This document shows positions 8,934-18,908 of a DNA stretch of 64,000 nt, piece by piece. The translations under genes and the position numbers were made by a program. The notes beneath the pieces are model-generated. The model was not told the DNA's origin, ran no database searches, and saw only the letters and a program-made list of their open reading frames with translations. This DNA is from Dokdonella fugitiva. Lineage in GTDB: Bacteria; Pseudomonadota; Gammaproteobacteria; Xanthomonadales; Rhodanobacteraceae. Position 1 is the stretch's first letter, and each line of letters opens with the position of its first letter. The stretch spans positions 628,525-692,524 of the forward strand of contig NZ_JACGXL010000001.1 of assembly GCF_014138265.1 (NCBI RefSeq), read 5' to 3'.

Positions 8934-8957
8934 CAAATAAGAATGGTTCGCATTATA
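8934..8957 (-). promoter_or_regulatory. feoA promoter -10 with overlapping Fur-box-like dyad
   Basis: On the minus strand a perfect TATAAT (-10) occupies 8957-8952. Overlapping and just downstream is an AT-rich imperfect dyad, read on the plus strand as CAAATAAGAATGGTTCGCAT, resembling the Fur consensus halves AATGANAAT/ATTNTCATT. Position across the -10 and start region upstream of an iron importer fits Fur repression. No clear -35 is visible. Confidence 0.55.
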
Positions 8958-9058
8958 CTCGGCAATGGGCCGCAAGCGATAGCCATGCCGCGCCAAGCAC
9001 TGCTTGGCGTGCCGGCCGACGCCGGCAGCGCTGCGTGGGCGTCCCGCGGGCAGCTCGC

Positions 9059-9064
9059 TATGAT
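9059..9064 (+). promoter_or_regulatory. Probable -10 element (TATGAT) for liuC
   Basis: TATGAT sits 25 bases before the liuC start, giving a short leader with GGAG at 9079-9082. No convincing -35 element is seen. Confidence 0.4.
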
Positions 9065-9088
9065 CGCGCTCCCCGGATGGAGTCCCCC

Positions 9089-9877
9089 ATGAGCGAAGCC
9101 GTGCTCGTCACCGTCGTCGGCCACGTCGCGACGATCTCGCTGAACCGCGCCCAGGTGCACAACGCGTTCGACGACGCGCTCATCGCCGACCTCACGGCCG
9201 CCCTGCTCGGCGTCGAGCACAACCCGGCCGTGCGCGTGGTCGTGCTGACCGGCATCGGTGCATCGTTCTCGGCCGGCGCCGACCTCAACTGGATGCGCGG
9301 CATGGCGCAGGCGAGCGAAGCGGACAACCGCACCGATTCGCTGCGCCTGGCGACGCTCATGCGCACGCTGAACTTCCTCTCCAAGCCGACCATCGCGCGC
9401 GTGAACGGCTCGGCCTACGGCGGCGGCGTCGGCCTCGTCGCCTGCTGCGACGTCGCGATCGGCGTCGACGGCGCGAAGTTCTCGCTGAGCGAAGTGAAGC
9501 TCGGCCTCGTGCCCGCGGTGATCTCGCCCTACGTGATCGCCGCGATCGGCGTGCGCCAGGCGCGTCGCCTGTTCGTCAGCGGCGAGGTGTTCGACGCCGC
9601 GATCGCGGCGCGCATCGGCCTGCTGCACGAGACGGTCGCCGCCGACCAGCTCGACGAAGCGGTCGACCGCTGCGTGCACTTCCTCGGCAAGGGCGGCCCG
9701 CTCGCGCAGGACGAGGCGAAGCGCCTCGCGCTGCGCATCGGCGGCATGACGCGCGAATCAGCCGAGCGCATCGACGAGGAGAACGCGGCGCTGATCGCGC
9801 GCCTGCGCGTGTCGGCCGAAGGACAGCACGGATTGGGCGCGTTCCTCGACAAGCGCGCGCCGGATTGGGTGCGCTGA
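9089..9877 (+). CDS. liuC: Methylglutaconyl-CoA hydratase-type enoyl-CoA hydratase
   Basis: Crotonase-fold hydratase; in the leucine pathway it would hydrate 3-methylglutaconyl-CoA to HMG-CoA. The 262-residue length is normal. Oxyanion-hole segments are visible as GASFSAGADLNWM and NGSAYGGGVGLVACCD, followed by GAKFSLSEVKLGLVPAVISPYV, which carries the Glu expected near the active site. The start at 9089 follows GGAG at a spacing of six; an in-frame ATG at 9077 is a less likely alternative. The leucine assignment rests on the DLNWM signature and on liuD and liuE lying 3-6 kb downstream; a broader enoyl-CoA hydratase role cannot be excluded. Confidence 0.85.
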   Translation: MSEAVLVTVVGHVATISLNRAQVHNAFDDALIADLTAALLGVEHNPAVRVVVLTGIGASFSAGADLNWMRGMAQASEADNRTDSLRLATLMRTLNFLSKPTIARVNGSAYGGGVGLVACCDVAIGVDGAKFSLSEVKLGLVPAVISPYVIAAIGVRQARRLFVSGEVFDAAIAARIGLLHETVAADQLDEAVDRCVHFLGKGGPLAQDEAKRLALRIGGMTRESAERIDEENAALIARLRVSAEGQHGLGAFLDKRAPDWVR

Positions 9878-9890
9878 ACGGAGCAACGCC

Positions 9891-10439
9891 GTGCTCGCCG
9901 ATCTCATCGTCCGCGTTTCGATCGATCGCGCATCCGACGAAGCGGTCAAGCTGTGGGCGCTCGCGAGCGCGCAATATCCCGCCGACCACGGCCTCGTGCA
10001 GGATGCGGCGACGACGACGATCATCGAGGTCGCCAGCGCGTTCGCGCTGAACGCGCGGCGTGCCCTCGAAATCCTCCCGCCCGACCTGCGCTTCAAGCTG
10101 CGCCAGTCGCGCTGGGACGGCGACGCCGATGCCGTCGGCGAACGCGTGGCCGACTTCCGCGACGCGCTCAATCGCATCATCCACGCGCAGACGCTGCGCG
10201 TCGTGTTCTCCGCGGCCACGCCCGGACACTCGTCGCTGCGCGACGGTGCCCTCGTCGTACCGTGGATCCTCGCCGCGACCGATCGCCGCGAACTCGCCTC
10301 GATCGACCCGTTCGCGCTCGCGCACGCATTCCTGTACGAGGTGTTTCCGGTGTTGCTGAAAGGCTTGCGGCAGCGCGCGACCGCGCGCTCGACATCGGCG
10401 GCGAAAGCGAAGCGAAAACCCGCGTCACCCTCTTCCTAG
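9891..10439 (+). CDS. Hypothetical protein, 182 residues
   Basis: I do not recognise a family. A GTG start at 9891 follows GGAG at a seven-base spacing, only 13 bases after liuC, so it is probably co-transcribed. The protein is soluble, with no signal or membrane segment; it contains helical stretches (ALNARRALEILPPDLRFKLRQ) and ends with a Lys/Ala/Ser-rich basic tail (ARSTSAAKAKRKPASPSS). Its TAG stop coincides with the first bases of a TAGGAGC repeat element, so the basic tail may be recent sequence next to that element. Confidence 0.65.
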   Translation: MLADLIVRVSIDRASDEAVKLWALASAQYPADHGLVQDAATTTIIEVASAFALNARRALEILPPDLRFKLRQSRWDGDADAVGERVADFRDALNRIIHAQTLRVVFSAATPGHSSLRDGALVVPWILAATDRRELASIDPFALAHAFLYEVFPVLLKGLRQRATARSTSAAKAKRKPASPSS

Positions 10440-10500
10440 GAGCCTGTGGGCCGGCGACGCGGCACGGTTCGATGCCGCGGTCGCGCACAGGGTGCGCGCG
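10437..10500. repeat. REP-like element at the 3' end of the hypothetical gene
   Basis: Begins TAGGAGCCTGTGGGCCGGCG, whose first three bases are the stop codon of the preceding gene, and ends GCGGTCGCGCACAGGGTGCG, very close to the inner part of the element at 13-88. Inverted CCTGTG and CACAGG segments (about 10443-10448 and 10491-10497) could pair. It lies between two convergent genes. No T-rich tail. Confidence 0.45.
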
Positions 10501-10506
10501 CGTCGA

Positions 10507-12033
10507 TTAGTCGTCGGCGAAGCCGAGCAACTCGGGCAAGTAGTCCGCGTACGTGCGCCAGCGTCCGATCGAACGAGCATGCACGGGTTGGCGCGCCTGC
10601 CAGGCGCTCGCGGTACTGATCACGCGCTCCGCCGCCGACGTTCGCGAGAAATCGTGCGGGGGCAAGCCGATCCACGTCGCCAGCGCGTTCGTCGCCGCGA
10701 GCGGATCAGCGACGAAGTCCTCGTAGCTCACTTCGCGCACGCGCGCGCCGTGTCGTTGCAATGCGGCCGTGCGCAAGCGCTGCTCGCCTTGCGCGACCGC
10801 GGCGATGCGCTCGAAGTCGTAGGCGAACGCGTATTCGGGTCCCGCGAAGTGCTGCATCCAGATCGACAGCGCCGTGTCGCGCACGTGCCGCCGGCAATAC
10901 ACGATGCGCGCATGCGGTAACGCCGCGAGGATGAAATCGACGTGCAGGAAGTTCAGCGGCTGCTTGTCGATGAACCAGCGTGCCTGCGTGTCGTCTTCGC
11001 GCACCTGGATCCGATACATGCGCGCCGCGGCCTCGCGCGCGACGGCGGGGTTCGCCGCGCGCGCGACGTCGGCGGCGAGCCGCGCGACGAGCGGGAGCTC
11101 GCCGCGGTTGCAGACGGCCGGATGGCGCGCGAGCCAGTCGGCGACGAGCGTCGTGCCCGAGCGCGGCAGGCCGAGCACGAACACCGGCGCGAAGTCGTCG
11201 TCGCTGCCGACGCTCGTTGAGGAAGCGATGGCTTTCGCATCCAGTCGCGCGGCGACGAGGCGGCGCCAGTCCTTCGCCGACCACGGCAGCTGCGCCGCGA
11301 CGAGGCGATTCGCTTCGCGCAGGTTCTCGGCCGCGAGCGCCGGTCGTCCCACGTCGTCGTGCATCTTGCCGAGGCCGAACAGCACCGATGCGCGCGCGGC
11401 ATCGGCGAGTTGCGGACGCGCAACGAAATCCTGCATGAGCGCGAAATCGGCATCGTCGCCGTCGGCGTAGCGCTTCGACACGGCGTAGCCGTAGGCGGAC
11501 TGCCATTCGAGCGCGCGCGGATCGTTTCGCAGCGCGAACGCGTAGCGCTCGCGCGCGAGCTCGAACTCGCCGAGCTGCATCGCGAGCATGCCCGCGTATG
11601 CGTGCAGGCGCGCATCGTCCGCATGCACGCCGATCGCCGCCTCGGCGAGATCGAGCGCGGCACGCTTGCGGCCGCAGTCGTCGAGCAGTTCGATCGCCTG
11701 GATGCGCTCGCCGACGCGCGCCGCGCGCCAGTCGACCGCGCGCAGCGTGCGCTCGACCGCGCCCATGCGCGCCTGCTCGCGTTGCAGGCGCGCGAGCAGG
11801 AACGCGGCGGCGAGTTGGCCCTGTTCGCGTTCGAGCAGGCCCTGCAGGCGCGCCTCGGCGTCGCTCGTGCGACCACGCTGCCATTCGAGGCCGGCGAGCG
11901 CGACGACGAGGTCGGCCGAGCCCGGATGCTCGGCGAGCGCGGCCGCGAACGTCGCCATCGCGCCGTCGACGTCGCCGCGCAGCACCTGCGCGCGACCGCG
12001 TTCGAGCCATGCGCCCGCGCCCTGTTGCATCAT
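10507..12033 (-). CDS. TPR-sulfotransferase fusion protein
   Basis: About 508 residues. The N-terminal half has tetratricopeptide-like helical pairs (WLERGRAQVLRGDVDGAMAT, AGLEWQRGRTSDAEARL and RYAFALRNDPRALEW). The C-terminal half is a PAPS-dependent sulfotransferase: the 5'-phosphosulfate loop VFVLGLPRSGTTLVADWL and the 3'-phosphate region YCRRHVRDTALSIW are both intact, and the QPVHARSIGRWRTY end is typical. Such proteins sulfate peptides, glycans or small molecules; no substrate is indicated. The start at 12033 follows GAGGACG, the same leader as the barrel gene at 6299; ATG at 12057 or 12072 is also possible. It faces against the liu genes on both sides. Confidence 0.87.
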   Translation of the reverse strand: MMQQGAGAWLERGRAQVLRGDVDGAMATFAAALAEHPGSADLVVALAGLEWQRGRTSDAEARLQGLLEREQGQLAAAFLLARLQREQARMGAVERTLRAVDWRAARVGERIQAIELLDDCGRKRAALDLAEAAIGVHADDARLHAYAGMLAMQLGEFELARERYAFALRNDPRALEWQSAYGYAVSKRYADGDDADFALMQDFVARPQLADAARASVLFGLGKMHDDVGRPALAAENLREANRLVAAQLPWSAKDWRRLVAARLDAKAIASSTSVGSDDDFAPVFVLGLPRSGTTLVADWLARHPAVCNRGELPLVARLAADVARAANPAVAREAAARMYRIQVREDDTQARWFIDKQPLNFLHVDFILAALPHARIVYCRRHVRDTALSIWMQHFAGPEYAFAYDFERIAAVAQGEQRLRTAALQRHGARVREVSYEDFVADPLAATNALATWIGLPPHDFSRTSAAERVISTASAWQARQPVHARSIGRWRTYADYLPELLGFADD

Positions 12034-12107
12034 CGTCCTCGCATCCGTCGCGACCATCGATCGAGCGCGCATGCTACCGTAACCGTCCCGCGCAACAGGA
12101 GGATGCG

Positions 12108-12497
12108 ATGATCGACCACCTGGGATTCTCGGTCAGCGATTTCGCGCGCAGCCGCGCGTTCTACGTGCAGGCGCTCGCGCCGCTCGGCTACGCGCCGGTC
12201 ATGGACGTGACGAAGGAACAGAGCGGCGGCTACGAAGGCACCGGCTTCGGTCCGCCGGGGCGGCCGCACTTCTGGATCGGCACCGGCGAGGCACGCAGCG
12301 GCTCGACCCACGTCGCGTTCGCCGCGGGTTCGCGCGCCGCCGTCGATGCGTTCCATCGCGCCGCGCTCGCCGCGGGCGGGCGCGACAACGGCGCGCCGGG
12401 CCTGCGCCCGCATTATCATGAGCACTATTACGGCGCCTTCGTGCTCGACCCCGACGGGCACAACATCGAAGCCGTCTGCCACGCCCCGCAAGCCTGA
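12108..12497 (+). CDS. VOC-family (glyoxalase/dioxygenase-fold) protein
   Basis: A 129-residue single VOC module. It starts MIDHLGFSVSDFARSRAFYV and ends with the second conserved block YGAFVLDPDGHNIEAVCH, giving the His and Glu positions used for metal binding in this superfamily. The start has an excellent AGGAGG five bases upstream. It sits eight bases before liuD, so it is probably the first gene of the VOC-liuD-ABM operon. The reaction is not predictable from sequence; a lactoylglutathione-lyase-like or dioxygenase activity are options. Confidence 0.85.
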   Translation: MIDHLGFSVSDFARSRAFYVQALAPLGYAPVMDVTKEQSGGYEGTGFGPPGRPHFWIGTGEARSGSTHVAFAAGSRAAVDAFHRAALAAGGRDNGAPGLRPHYHEHYYGAFVLDPDGHNIEAVCHAPQA

Positions 12498-12505
12498 AGC
12501 CACCC

Positions 12506-14521
<2,016 letters not shown>

Positions 14522-14527
14522 GCGGCG

Positions 14528-14830
14528 ATGATCGCGGCGATCTGGCGCTTCCGCGTGCAACCGGAGATGGCCGACGCGTTCGTGCGCGCGTACGGCCCGC
14601 GTGGCGACTGGGCGCACCTGTTCGAGCGCGCGCAAGGCTACGCCGGCACCGAGCTGCTCAAGCTGCACGGCGAGCCGGCGACGTGGCTCACGATCGACCG
14701 TTGGCGCGACGAAGCCGACTACGCGCGCGCGAAGGCGTCGCTCGCCGACGACTACGCCGAGCTTGATCGCCGTTGCGAAACCTATACCTACGACGAAACC
14801 TGGCTCGGCTTGCACACCGTCGTCGACTGA
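14528..14830 (+). CDS. Small ABM-like (antibiotic biosynthesis monooxygenase fold) protein
   Basis: A 100-residue protein starting six bases after liuD. It has the ferredoxin-like pattern of ABM-domain proteins: an initial strand IAAIWRFRVQ, a helix PEMADAFVRAYG, then YAGTELLKL and WLTIDRWRDEADYARAKAS. The (W)RDEADY block is characteristic of small dimeric quinol or heme-interacting ABM proteins. No catalytic residues are obvious. Tight spacing suggests co-translation with liuD, but a direct role in leucine breakdown is only inferred. Confidence 0.75.
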   Translation: MIAAIWRFRVQPEMADAFVRAYGPRGDWAHLFERAQGYAGTELLKLHGEPATWLTIDRWRDEADYARAKASLADDYAELDRRCETYTYDETWLGLHTVVD

Positions 14831-14880
14831 GCCCACCCGCCGTGCACGCGTGCGGATGACATCCCGAGGAGTACCGATCG

Positions 14881-15552
14881 ATGCGCCCGATGATCCGCTT
14901 CCTGCTGCCCGCGCTCGCCTGCGCCGTGCTGGGCGCCTGCGTCGAGACGCGCTTCGAGTCACCGCTCGGCGACAACATCGAGACCTGCGACACCGCATGG
15001 AAGGGCCTGTGGTTCGAGGCCGACGACGACATGCGCCGCGCGGACGGCGAACGCCACCTGACCGGTTTCGCCGTCGACGAAGCGTGCGCGTTCACCCTGC
15101 TCGAACAACCCGAGGCAGGCGGGCCGCTCAAGCGCACGCGCGTGCCGATCAACTACGTGCACGCGCACGGCGACGACTACGTCGTCGTATCCGACGCTGC
15201 ACTGCACGGCCTGGTCGACCTCAAGGCGCCGTACGACATCGATCCGCCGCCGCAGAAATCGTTCTTCTTCGCCAAGTACCGCGTGCGCGGCGACCGCCTC
15301 GAAGTGCGCAAGGTCGACGATGCGAAGGCGGCGAAGCTCGTCGTCGACGGTACGCTCGAGGGCACCGTGCAGAAGAGCCGCAACGAACTGCACGTGTACG
15401 TGCGCGGCGGTCGCCAGCAGATGCTCGACCTCGTGCGGCGCCATGACCTGTTCGAATCGAAGCCCTCGCTCGTGTTCACGCGCAGCCGCGAGGACCTGCA
15501 GGACTTCGAGCGCTCGCTGCAGCGCGGTGCCGCGCAGGAGCCGCGCCGATGA
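14881..15552 (+). CDS. Lipoprotein of unknown function
   Basis: 223 residues with lipobox LGAC (LLPALACAVLGACVETRFES), so the mature protein is probably membrane-anchored by its N-terminal Cys. The mature chain is mostly beta-rich (HLTGFAVDEACAFTLLEQ, DDYVVVSDAALHGLVDLKAP, KSFFFAKYRVRGDRLEV), resembling small periplasmic beta-fold proteins, with one disulfide possible between CDTAW and EACAF. CCGAGGAG precedes the ATG. The last bases overlap liuE by four (ATGA at 15549-15552), so it is translated in one operon with liuE. I do not recognise its family. Confidence 0.78.
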   Translation: MRPMIRFLLPALACAVLGACVETRFESPLGDNIETCDTAWKGLWFEADDDMRRADGERHLTGFAVDEACAFTLLEQPEAGGPLKRTRVPINYVHAHGDDYVVVSDAALHGLVDLKAPYDIDPPPQKSFFFAKYRVRGDRLEVRKVDDAKAAKLVVDGTLEGTVQKSRNELHVYVRGGRQQMLDLVRRHDLFESKPSLVFTRSREDLQDFERSLQRGAAQEPRR

Positions 15553-16445
15553 GCACGCCGAGCGCGGTCCGCATCGTCGAGGTCGGCGCACGCGACGGCC
15601 TGCAGAACGAGAAGACGATCATTCCCGCCGCGACCAAGATCGAACTGATCGACCGCCTTTCCGCGACGGGCCTGCGCACGATCGAAGCGACCAGTTTCGT
15701 CAGCCCGAAATGGGTGCCCCAGCTCGCCGACGCGGCCGAGGTGTTCGCCGGCATCGCCAAGCGCGAGGGCGTCGCCTACCCCGTGCTCGTGCCGAACCTC
15801 CAGGGCTACGAGCGCGCGCGAGAGGTCGGAGCGCGCGAGGTCGCGATCTTCACCGCGGCGAGCGAGGCGTTCAACCGCAAGAACATCAATGCGTCGATCG
15901 ACGAATCGATCGAGCGCTTCCTGCCCGTGCTCGAACGCGCGGCCGCGGACGGCGTGCGCGTGCGCGGCTACGTCTCCACCGTGCTCGGTTGCCCGTACCA
16001 GGGCGACGTGCCGGTCGCCGATGTCGTGCGCGTCGCCAGGCGCCTGCACGACCTCGGCTGCTACGAAGTGTCGCTCGGCGACACGATCGGCATCGGCACG
16101 CCGCTGAAGGCGCGCGCGATGCTGCGCGCGGTCGCCGGCGAAGTGCCGGTCGACGCACTCGCCGTGCACTTCCACGACACGCGCGGCCAGGCGCTCGCGA
16201 ACATCCTCGCCTGCCTCGAGGAAGGCGTGTCCGTCGTCGACAGCTCCGTCTCCGGCACCGGCGGCTGCCCCTACGCCAAGGGCGCGACCGGCAACGTCGC
16301 GAGCGAGGACGTCGTCTACATGCTCGAAGGCATGGGCATCGCGACCGGCATCGACCTGCCCGCGCTGATCGCGACCGGCCTCTGGATCAGCGAACAGCTC
16401 GGTCGCGCGACGTCGAGTCGCGTGGCGCGGGCGGCGGTTGGTTGA
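15549..16445 (+). CDS. liuE: Hydroxymethylglutaryl-CoA lyase
   Basis: Cleaves HMG-CoA to acetyl-CoA and acetoacetate, the last step of leucine degradation. 298 residues, TIM-barrel HMGL-like family. Signature blocks: VRIVEVGARDGLQNEK (metal-binding and catalytic Asp/Arg), ETSFVSPKWVPQ in the form EATSFVSPKWVPQLAD, the His pair in HFHDTRGQALANI, and the active-site loop GTGGCPYAKGATGN with Cys240. Every residue expected for catalysis is present. Translationally coupled to the upstream lipoprotein. Confidence 0.95.
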   Translation: MSTPSAVRIVEVGARDGLQNEKTIIPAATKIELIDRLSATGLRTIEATSFVSPKWVPQLADAAEVFAGIAKREGVAYPVLVPNLQGYERAREVGAREVAIFTAASEAFNRKNINASIDESIERFLPVLERAAADGVRVRGYVSTVLGCPYQGDVPVADVVRVARRLHDLGCYEVSLGDTIGIGTPLKARAMLRAVAGEVPVDALAVHFHDTRGQALANILACLEEGVSVVDSSVSGTGGCPYAKGATGNVASEDVVYMLEGMGIATGIDLPALIATGLWISEQLGRATSSRVARAAVG

Positions 16446-17098
16446 ATTTTTTTCTCCATCGCATCCGCGTTTCGGCTTCACGTCTGTTGCTTGCGCGGTA
16501 AAGGCCAGCTCGCTCAGAGAGTGCGCAATTGCGCTCGTTCGTCGAAGCAGCACCGCTTCTTTCGCGATGACCGACCCGCGTCCGTGCGCATTCGTCCCGC
16601 ATCCCTGCGGGCCGGTGACTTCTCTTTGGCTTGTCCAAAGAAAGTCACCAAGAAAAAGGACACCCAACAGCGGCGCCCTCCAGGCATCCTGCCTTCCGGG
16701 TGCGTGAACGTCGGCCGGGGTTCGCCGACGGCGCCTCCTGCGCCGACGGCGAACGCACGCACATCCCGTGCGCGCTCCTTAGGGCCGATCCGGCCGCCAT
16801 TCACCGCCGCTGAAGGGGGCCCGGAAGCATCGGCATCCGTCGCTCCCACAGCAGCACGCACCTGCCGGACGTATTTGAATCGATCGCTGCCGCCTGCTTC
16901 TCCCGTGGGAGCCGCGGAAGCCGAGATGCTCTTGCTTCTGCGCGCAGGAGCGCGCTGCTCTTCCTCCGGGTGCCCTTCTTTTTAATGAAGCTGTGCTGCT
17001 CTCAAGAACAACGAAGCGCACCGCAAAAGCACCCTCACCCTACCTTCTCCCGCAAGCGGTAGAGGGGAACCAAGAAAGCCCAGCGCAGCGTCCCGCCG
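16446..17098. other. Repeat-rich non-coding stretch of about 650 bases
   Basis: No believable gene. It contains at 16614-16649 an inverted repeat, GGTGACTTCTCTTTGG with CCAAAGAAAGTCACC, followed by AAGAAAAAGG (a hairpin with a U-run when read on the minus strand); GTCGCTCCCACAG and CTCCCGTGGGAGC segments around 16848 and 16902, related to the REP family; and the CACCCTCACCC/TTCTCCCGCAAGCGG unit at 17031-17069 that also occurs at 1577-1706. Short open frames through it have the look of translated repeats. Confidence 0.6.
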
Positions 17099-17710
17099 TT
17101 AATGCACCGGTGCCATCAAATGCTGGTACTTCGTACCCGCCCACATCACGTACGGCTGCGAGGTGTCGGGATCGGGTGATTTTGGATAGGCCTCGTAGAA
17201 GCTCGCATCGGCGCCGACGACCATCACGTGGGGCCCGGTCTGGATCCAGTGGTTGTTCGCGTCCGGCTTCGTCGCGTGCGGGTCGGTGTTGCTCGCGTCG
17301 GTGCCGCCCGCGAGCATGTACATGAAGCCGACCTTGCCGGCGGGTGGATCCTTGTGATCCATGAGCGCCTGCACCCACAGCATCGCATTCGCATCCATGC
17401 ACATCGGGTCCGGACCCGGCGTCGCGGGATTGTCGGCCATGCAGGTGAAGCCGTTGCTGCCCTTGCGCACGGTGCGCATGCCCTTCGCATCCATGCCGAT
17501 CACGGTCGCATTCTTCGCGACGCTGGCGGGCGCGGCCTTCATCGCGCTCGCGATGAGGTCGGCGTCGGAACGCGCCTTGCCTTCCATCTTGGTCTTGTCG
17601 TTGTGGATCGTGTCGCTGGCCTTGTCCTTCCCGCCGGCGACGGCGGTCGCGGCGCACAGCACGAGCAGCGGAAGCGCGAGAGAACGTTTCATCAACCAGG
17701 TTGCGAGCAT
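17099..17710 (-). CDS. Secreted protein of unknown function
   Basis: 203 residues from the ATG at 17710, which follows GGGGAGA; a shorter start at 17692 (MKRSLALPLL) is possible. A Sec signal ends near VAGG. The mature chain has conserved-looking blocks: KNATVIGMDAKGMRTVRKG, MCMDANAMLWVQALMD, VGFMYMLAGGTDASNTDP and GPHVMVVGADASFYEAYP. The GG-DASNTDP and WIQTGPHVM segments resemble a family of proteobacterial periplasmic hypothetical proteins I cannot name. Rich in Met (about ten in the mature part), with Cys residues at CMADNP and MCMDAN. Transcribed towards the repeat-rich gap. Confidence 0.75.
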   Translation of the reverse strand: MLATWLMKRSLALPLLVLCAATAVAGGKDKASDTIHNDKTKMEGKARSDADLIASAMKAAPASVAKNATVIGMDAKGMRTVRKGSNGFTCMADNPATPGPDPMCMDANAMLWVQALMDHKDPPAGKVGFMYMLAGGTDASNTDPHATKPDANNHWIQTGPHVMVVGADASFYEAYPKSPDPDTSQPYVMWAGTKYQHLMAPVH

Positions 17711-18097
17711 GGCTGTCTCCCCGTTCGAAGCGTTGTGACCCGGCGCGCCCGCGCCGGGGAGGCGAATGTCCTCCCGCCGGAGCGCGTCGTCAATCGCCGG
17801 ACAACGGCTTCATGTCGGTCAAACGGCGTGCCAGCCATCGCATTCATGGCCAGGCACGCCAGCCGCCATGTTCACGACCACCACGGTGCGCGGTCGCCCG
17901 GATCGGCGGATCGCGCATGCCCGGGAGCGCGCAGCGGCGATGGACCTACGGCGCCAGGCTCGACGCGCCGCGGCCGCGAGCACCGTGCACGCCTCGCGTG
18001 CCCGCGGATCCAACCATTGCGGCAGCCCGTCGCCGTGGCGACGGCGACATCGCCATCCTCGCTATACTCGCTGACGGACTCCCACTGCGAGACGCCG
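17711..18097. other. Intergenic region of 387 bases with a -10 element (18063-18068)
   Basis: Lies between divergent genes. TATACT at 18063-18068 is a probable -10 for the cyanophycinase-like gene, 30 bases before its start. The rest holds only GC-rich short palindromes; no gene, RNA or repeat of the families seen elsewhere is recognisable. Confidence 0.45.
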
Positions 18098-18907
18098 ATG
18101 CCCGCCAAGCTTGCGCCCGACCGTCACCGTGGCCTGATCGTCGCCTGCGGCGAGCTCGATGCGGACGAGCGCGGAACGCGGTTGCTCACGCGCCTGTTCG
18201 CGATGCTCGGCACGCAGCCACGCGTGGTCATGCTCGTCGCGTCGGAAAACGCCGGCGCGGAATTCGACCTCGAAACCAGCATGTACTCCGCCGGCGCGGG
18301 CGACGTGCGACGCGCGGTGTTGCGCTCGCGGACCGACGGCGACCAGCGCGCCCTGCTCGACGCGGTCGACCATGCACAGCTCGTCATGCTGATGTCGGAC
18401 CAGCCGTTGCGGTTGTCGACGCTCGTCGGCGGCACCGCGCTCGCGCGGGCGATCCGCCGTCGCAACGCCGAGGGCATGGCGGTCGCCGGCTGCGCCGGCG
18501 GTGCGGCGATCCTGTGCGAGCACATGCTCACGCACGGCGCCGAAGGCGCGACGCCGCGCAGCGGCGGCGCGAACTTCGCGCCCGGCCTCGGCCTCACCAA
18601 CCGCGTGGTCATCGACCAGGGCGGACATGCGAGCGATCGACTCGGCCGGTTGCTCGCGGCGCTCGCATTGAATCCGTTCGCGCTCGGCCTCGGCCTCGAT
18701 GCCGCGACCGCGGGCGTGGTGGGCCCGGACAACGTACTCGAAGTGCTCGGCGGTGGTGGCGTCACGATCATCGATCCTGCGGAGATGGCGGAGTCGAACG
18801 TCGCCGACCTCGCGCCGGGCGCGCCGATCCGCATCACGAACCTGCGCCTGCACGCATTGACGGGTGGTGCACGCTACGACCTCGACTTCCGCCGCACGGT
18901 CGATTGA
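18098..18907 (+). CDS. Degenerate cyanophycinase-like (peptidase S51 fold) protein
   Basis: 269 residues with the outline of cyanophycinase: RGLIVACGELDADE near the start, RTDGDQRALLDAV in the middle, VGGTALARAIRRRNAEGMAV, then IDQGGHASDRLGRLLAALA and a C-terminal VVGPDNVLEVLGGGGVTIID strand. True family members carry GTSAGA, whose Ser is the nucleophile. Here the segment reads GCAGGA (residues 131-136), so Ala133 stands where Ser is expected, next to Cys132. The TGGNQ-type substrate motif and the DQHF motif are also altered. It is therefore either inactive, or a Cys-based or binding protein. Stops one base before the GNAT gene, so they form a pair. Confidence 0.7.
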   Translation: MPAKLAPDRHRGLIVACGELDADERGTRLLTRLFAMLGTQPRVVMLVASENAGAEFDLETSMYSAGAGDVRRAVLRSRTDGDQRALLDAVDHAQLVMLMSDQPLRLSTLVGGTALARAIRRRNAEGMAVAGCAGGAAILCEHMLTHGAEGATPRSGGANFAPGLGLTNRVVIDQGGHASDRLGRLLAALALNPFALGLGLDAATAGVVGPDNVLEVLGGGGVTIIDPAEMAESNVADLAPGAPIRITNLRLHALTGGARYDLDFRRTVD

Positions 18908-18908
18908 C

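Noticed and set aside
16438-16707. 89-residue frame and neighbouring frames after liuE
   Set aside because: They run through repeat elements and read like translated repeats; no start signal or recognisable fold.
17228-18097. Upstream in-frame extension of the cyanophycinase-like protein
   Set aside because: The extension is antisense to the secreted protein gene and precedes the -10 at 18063.
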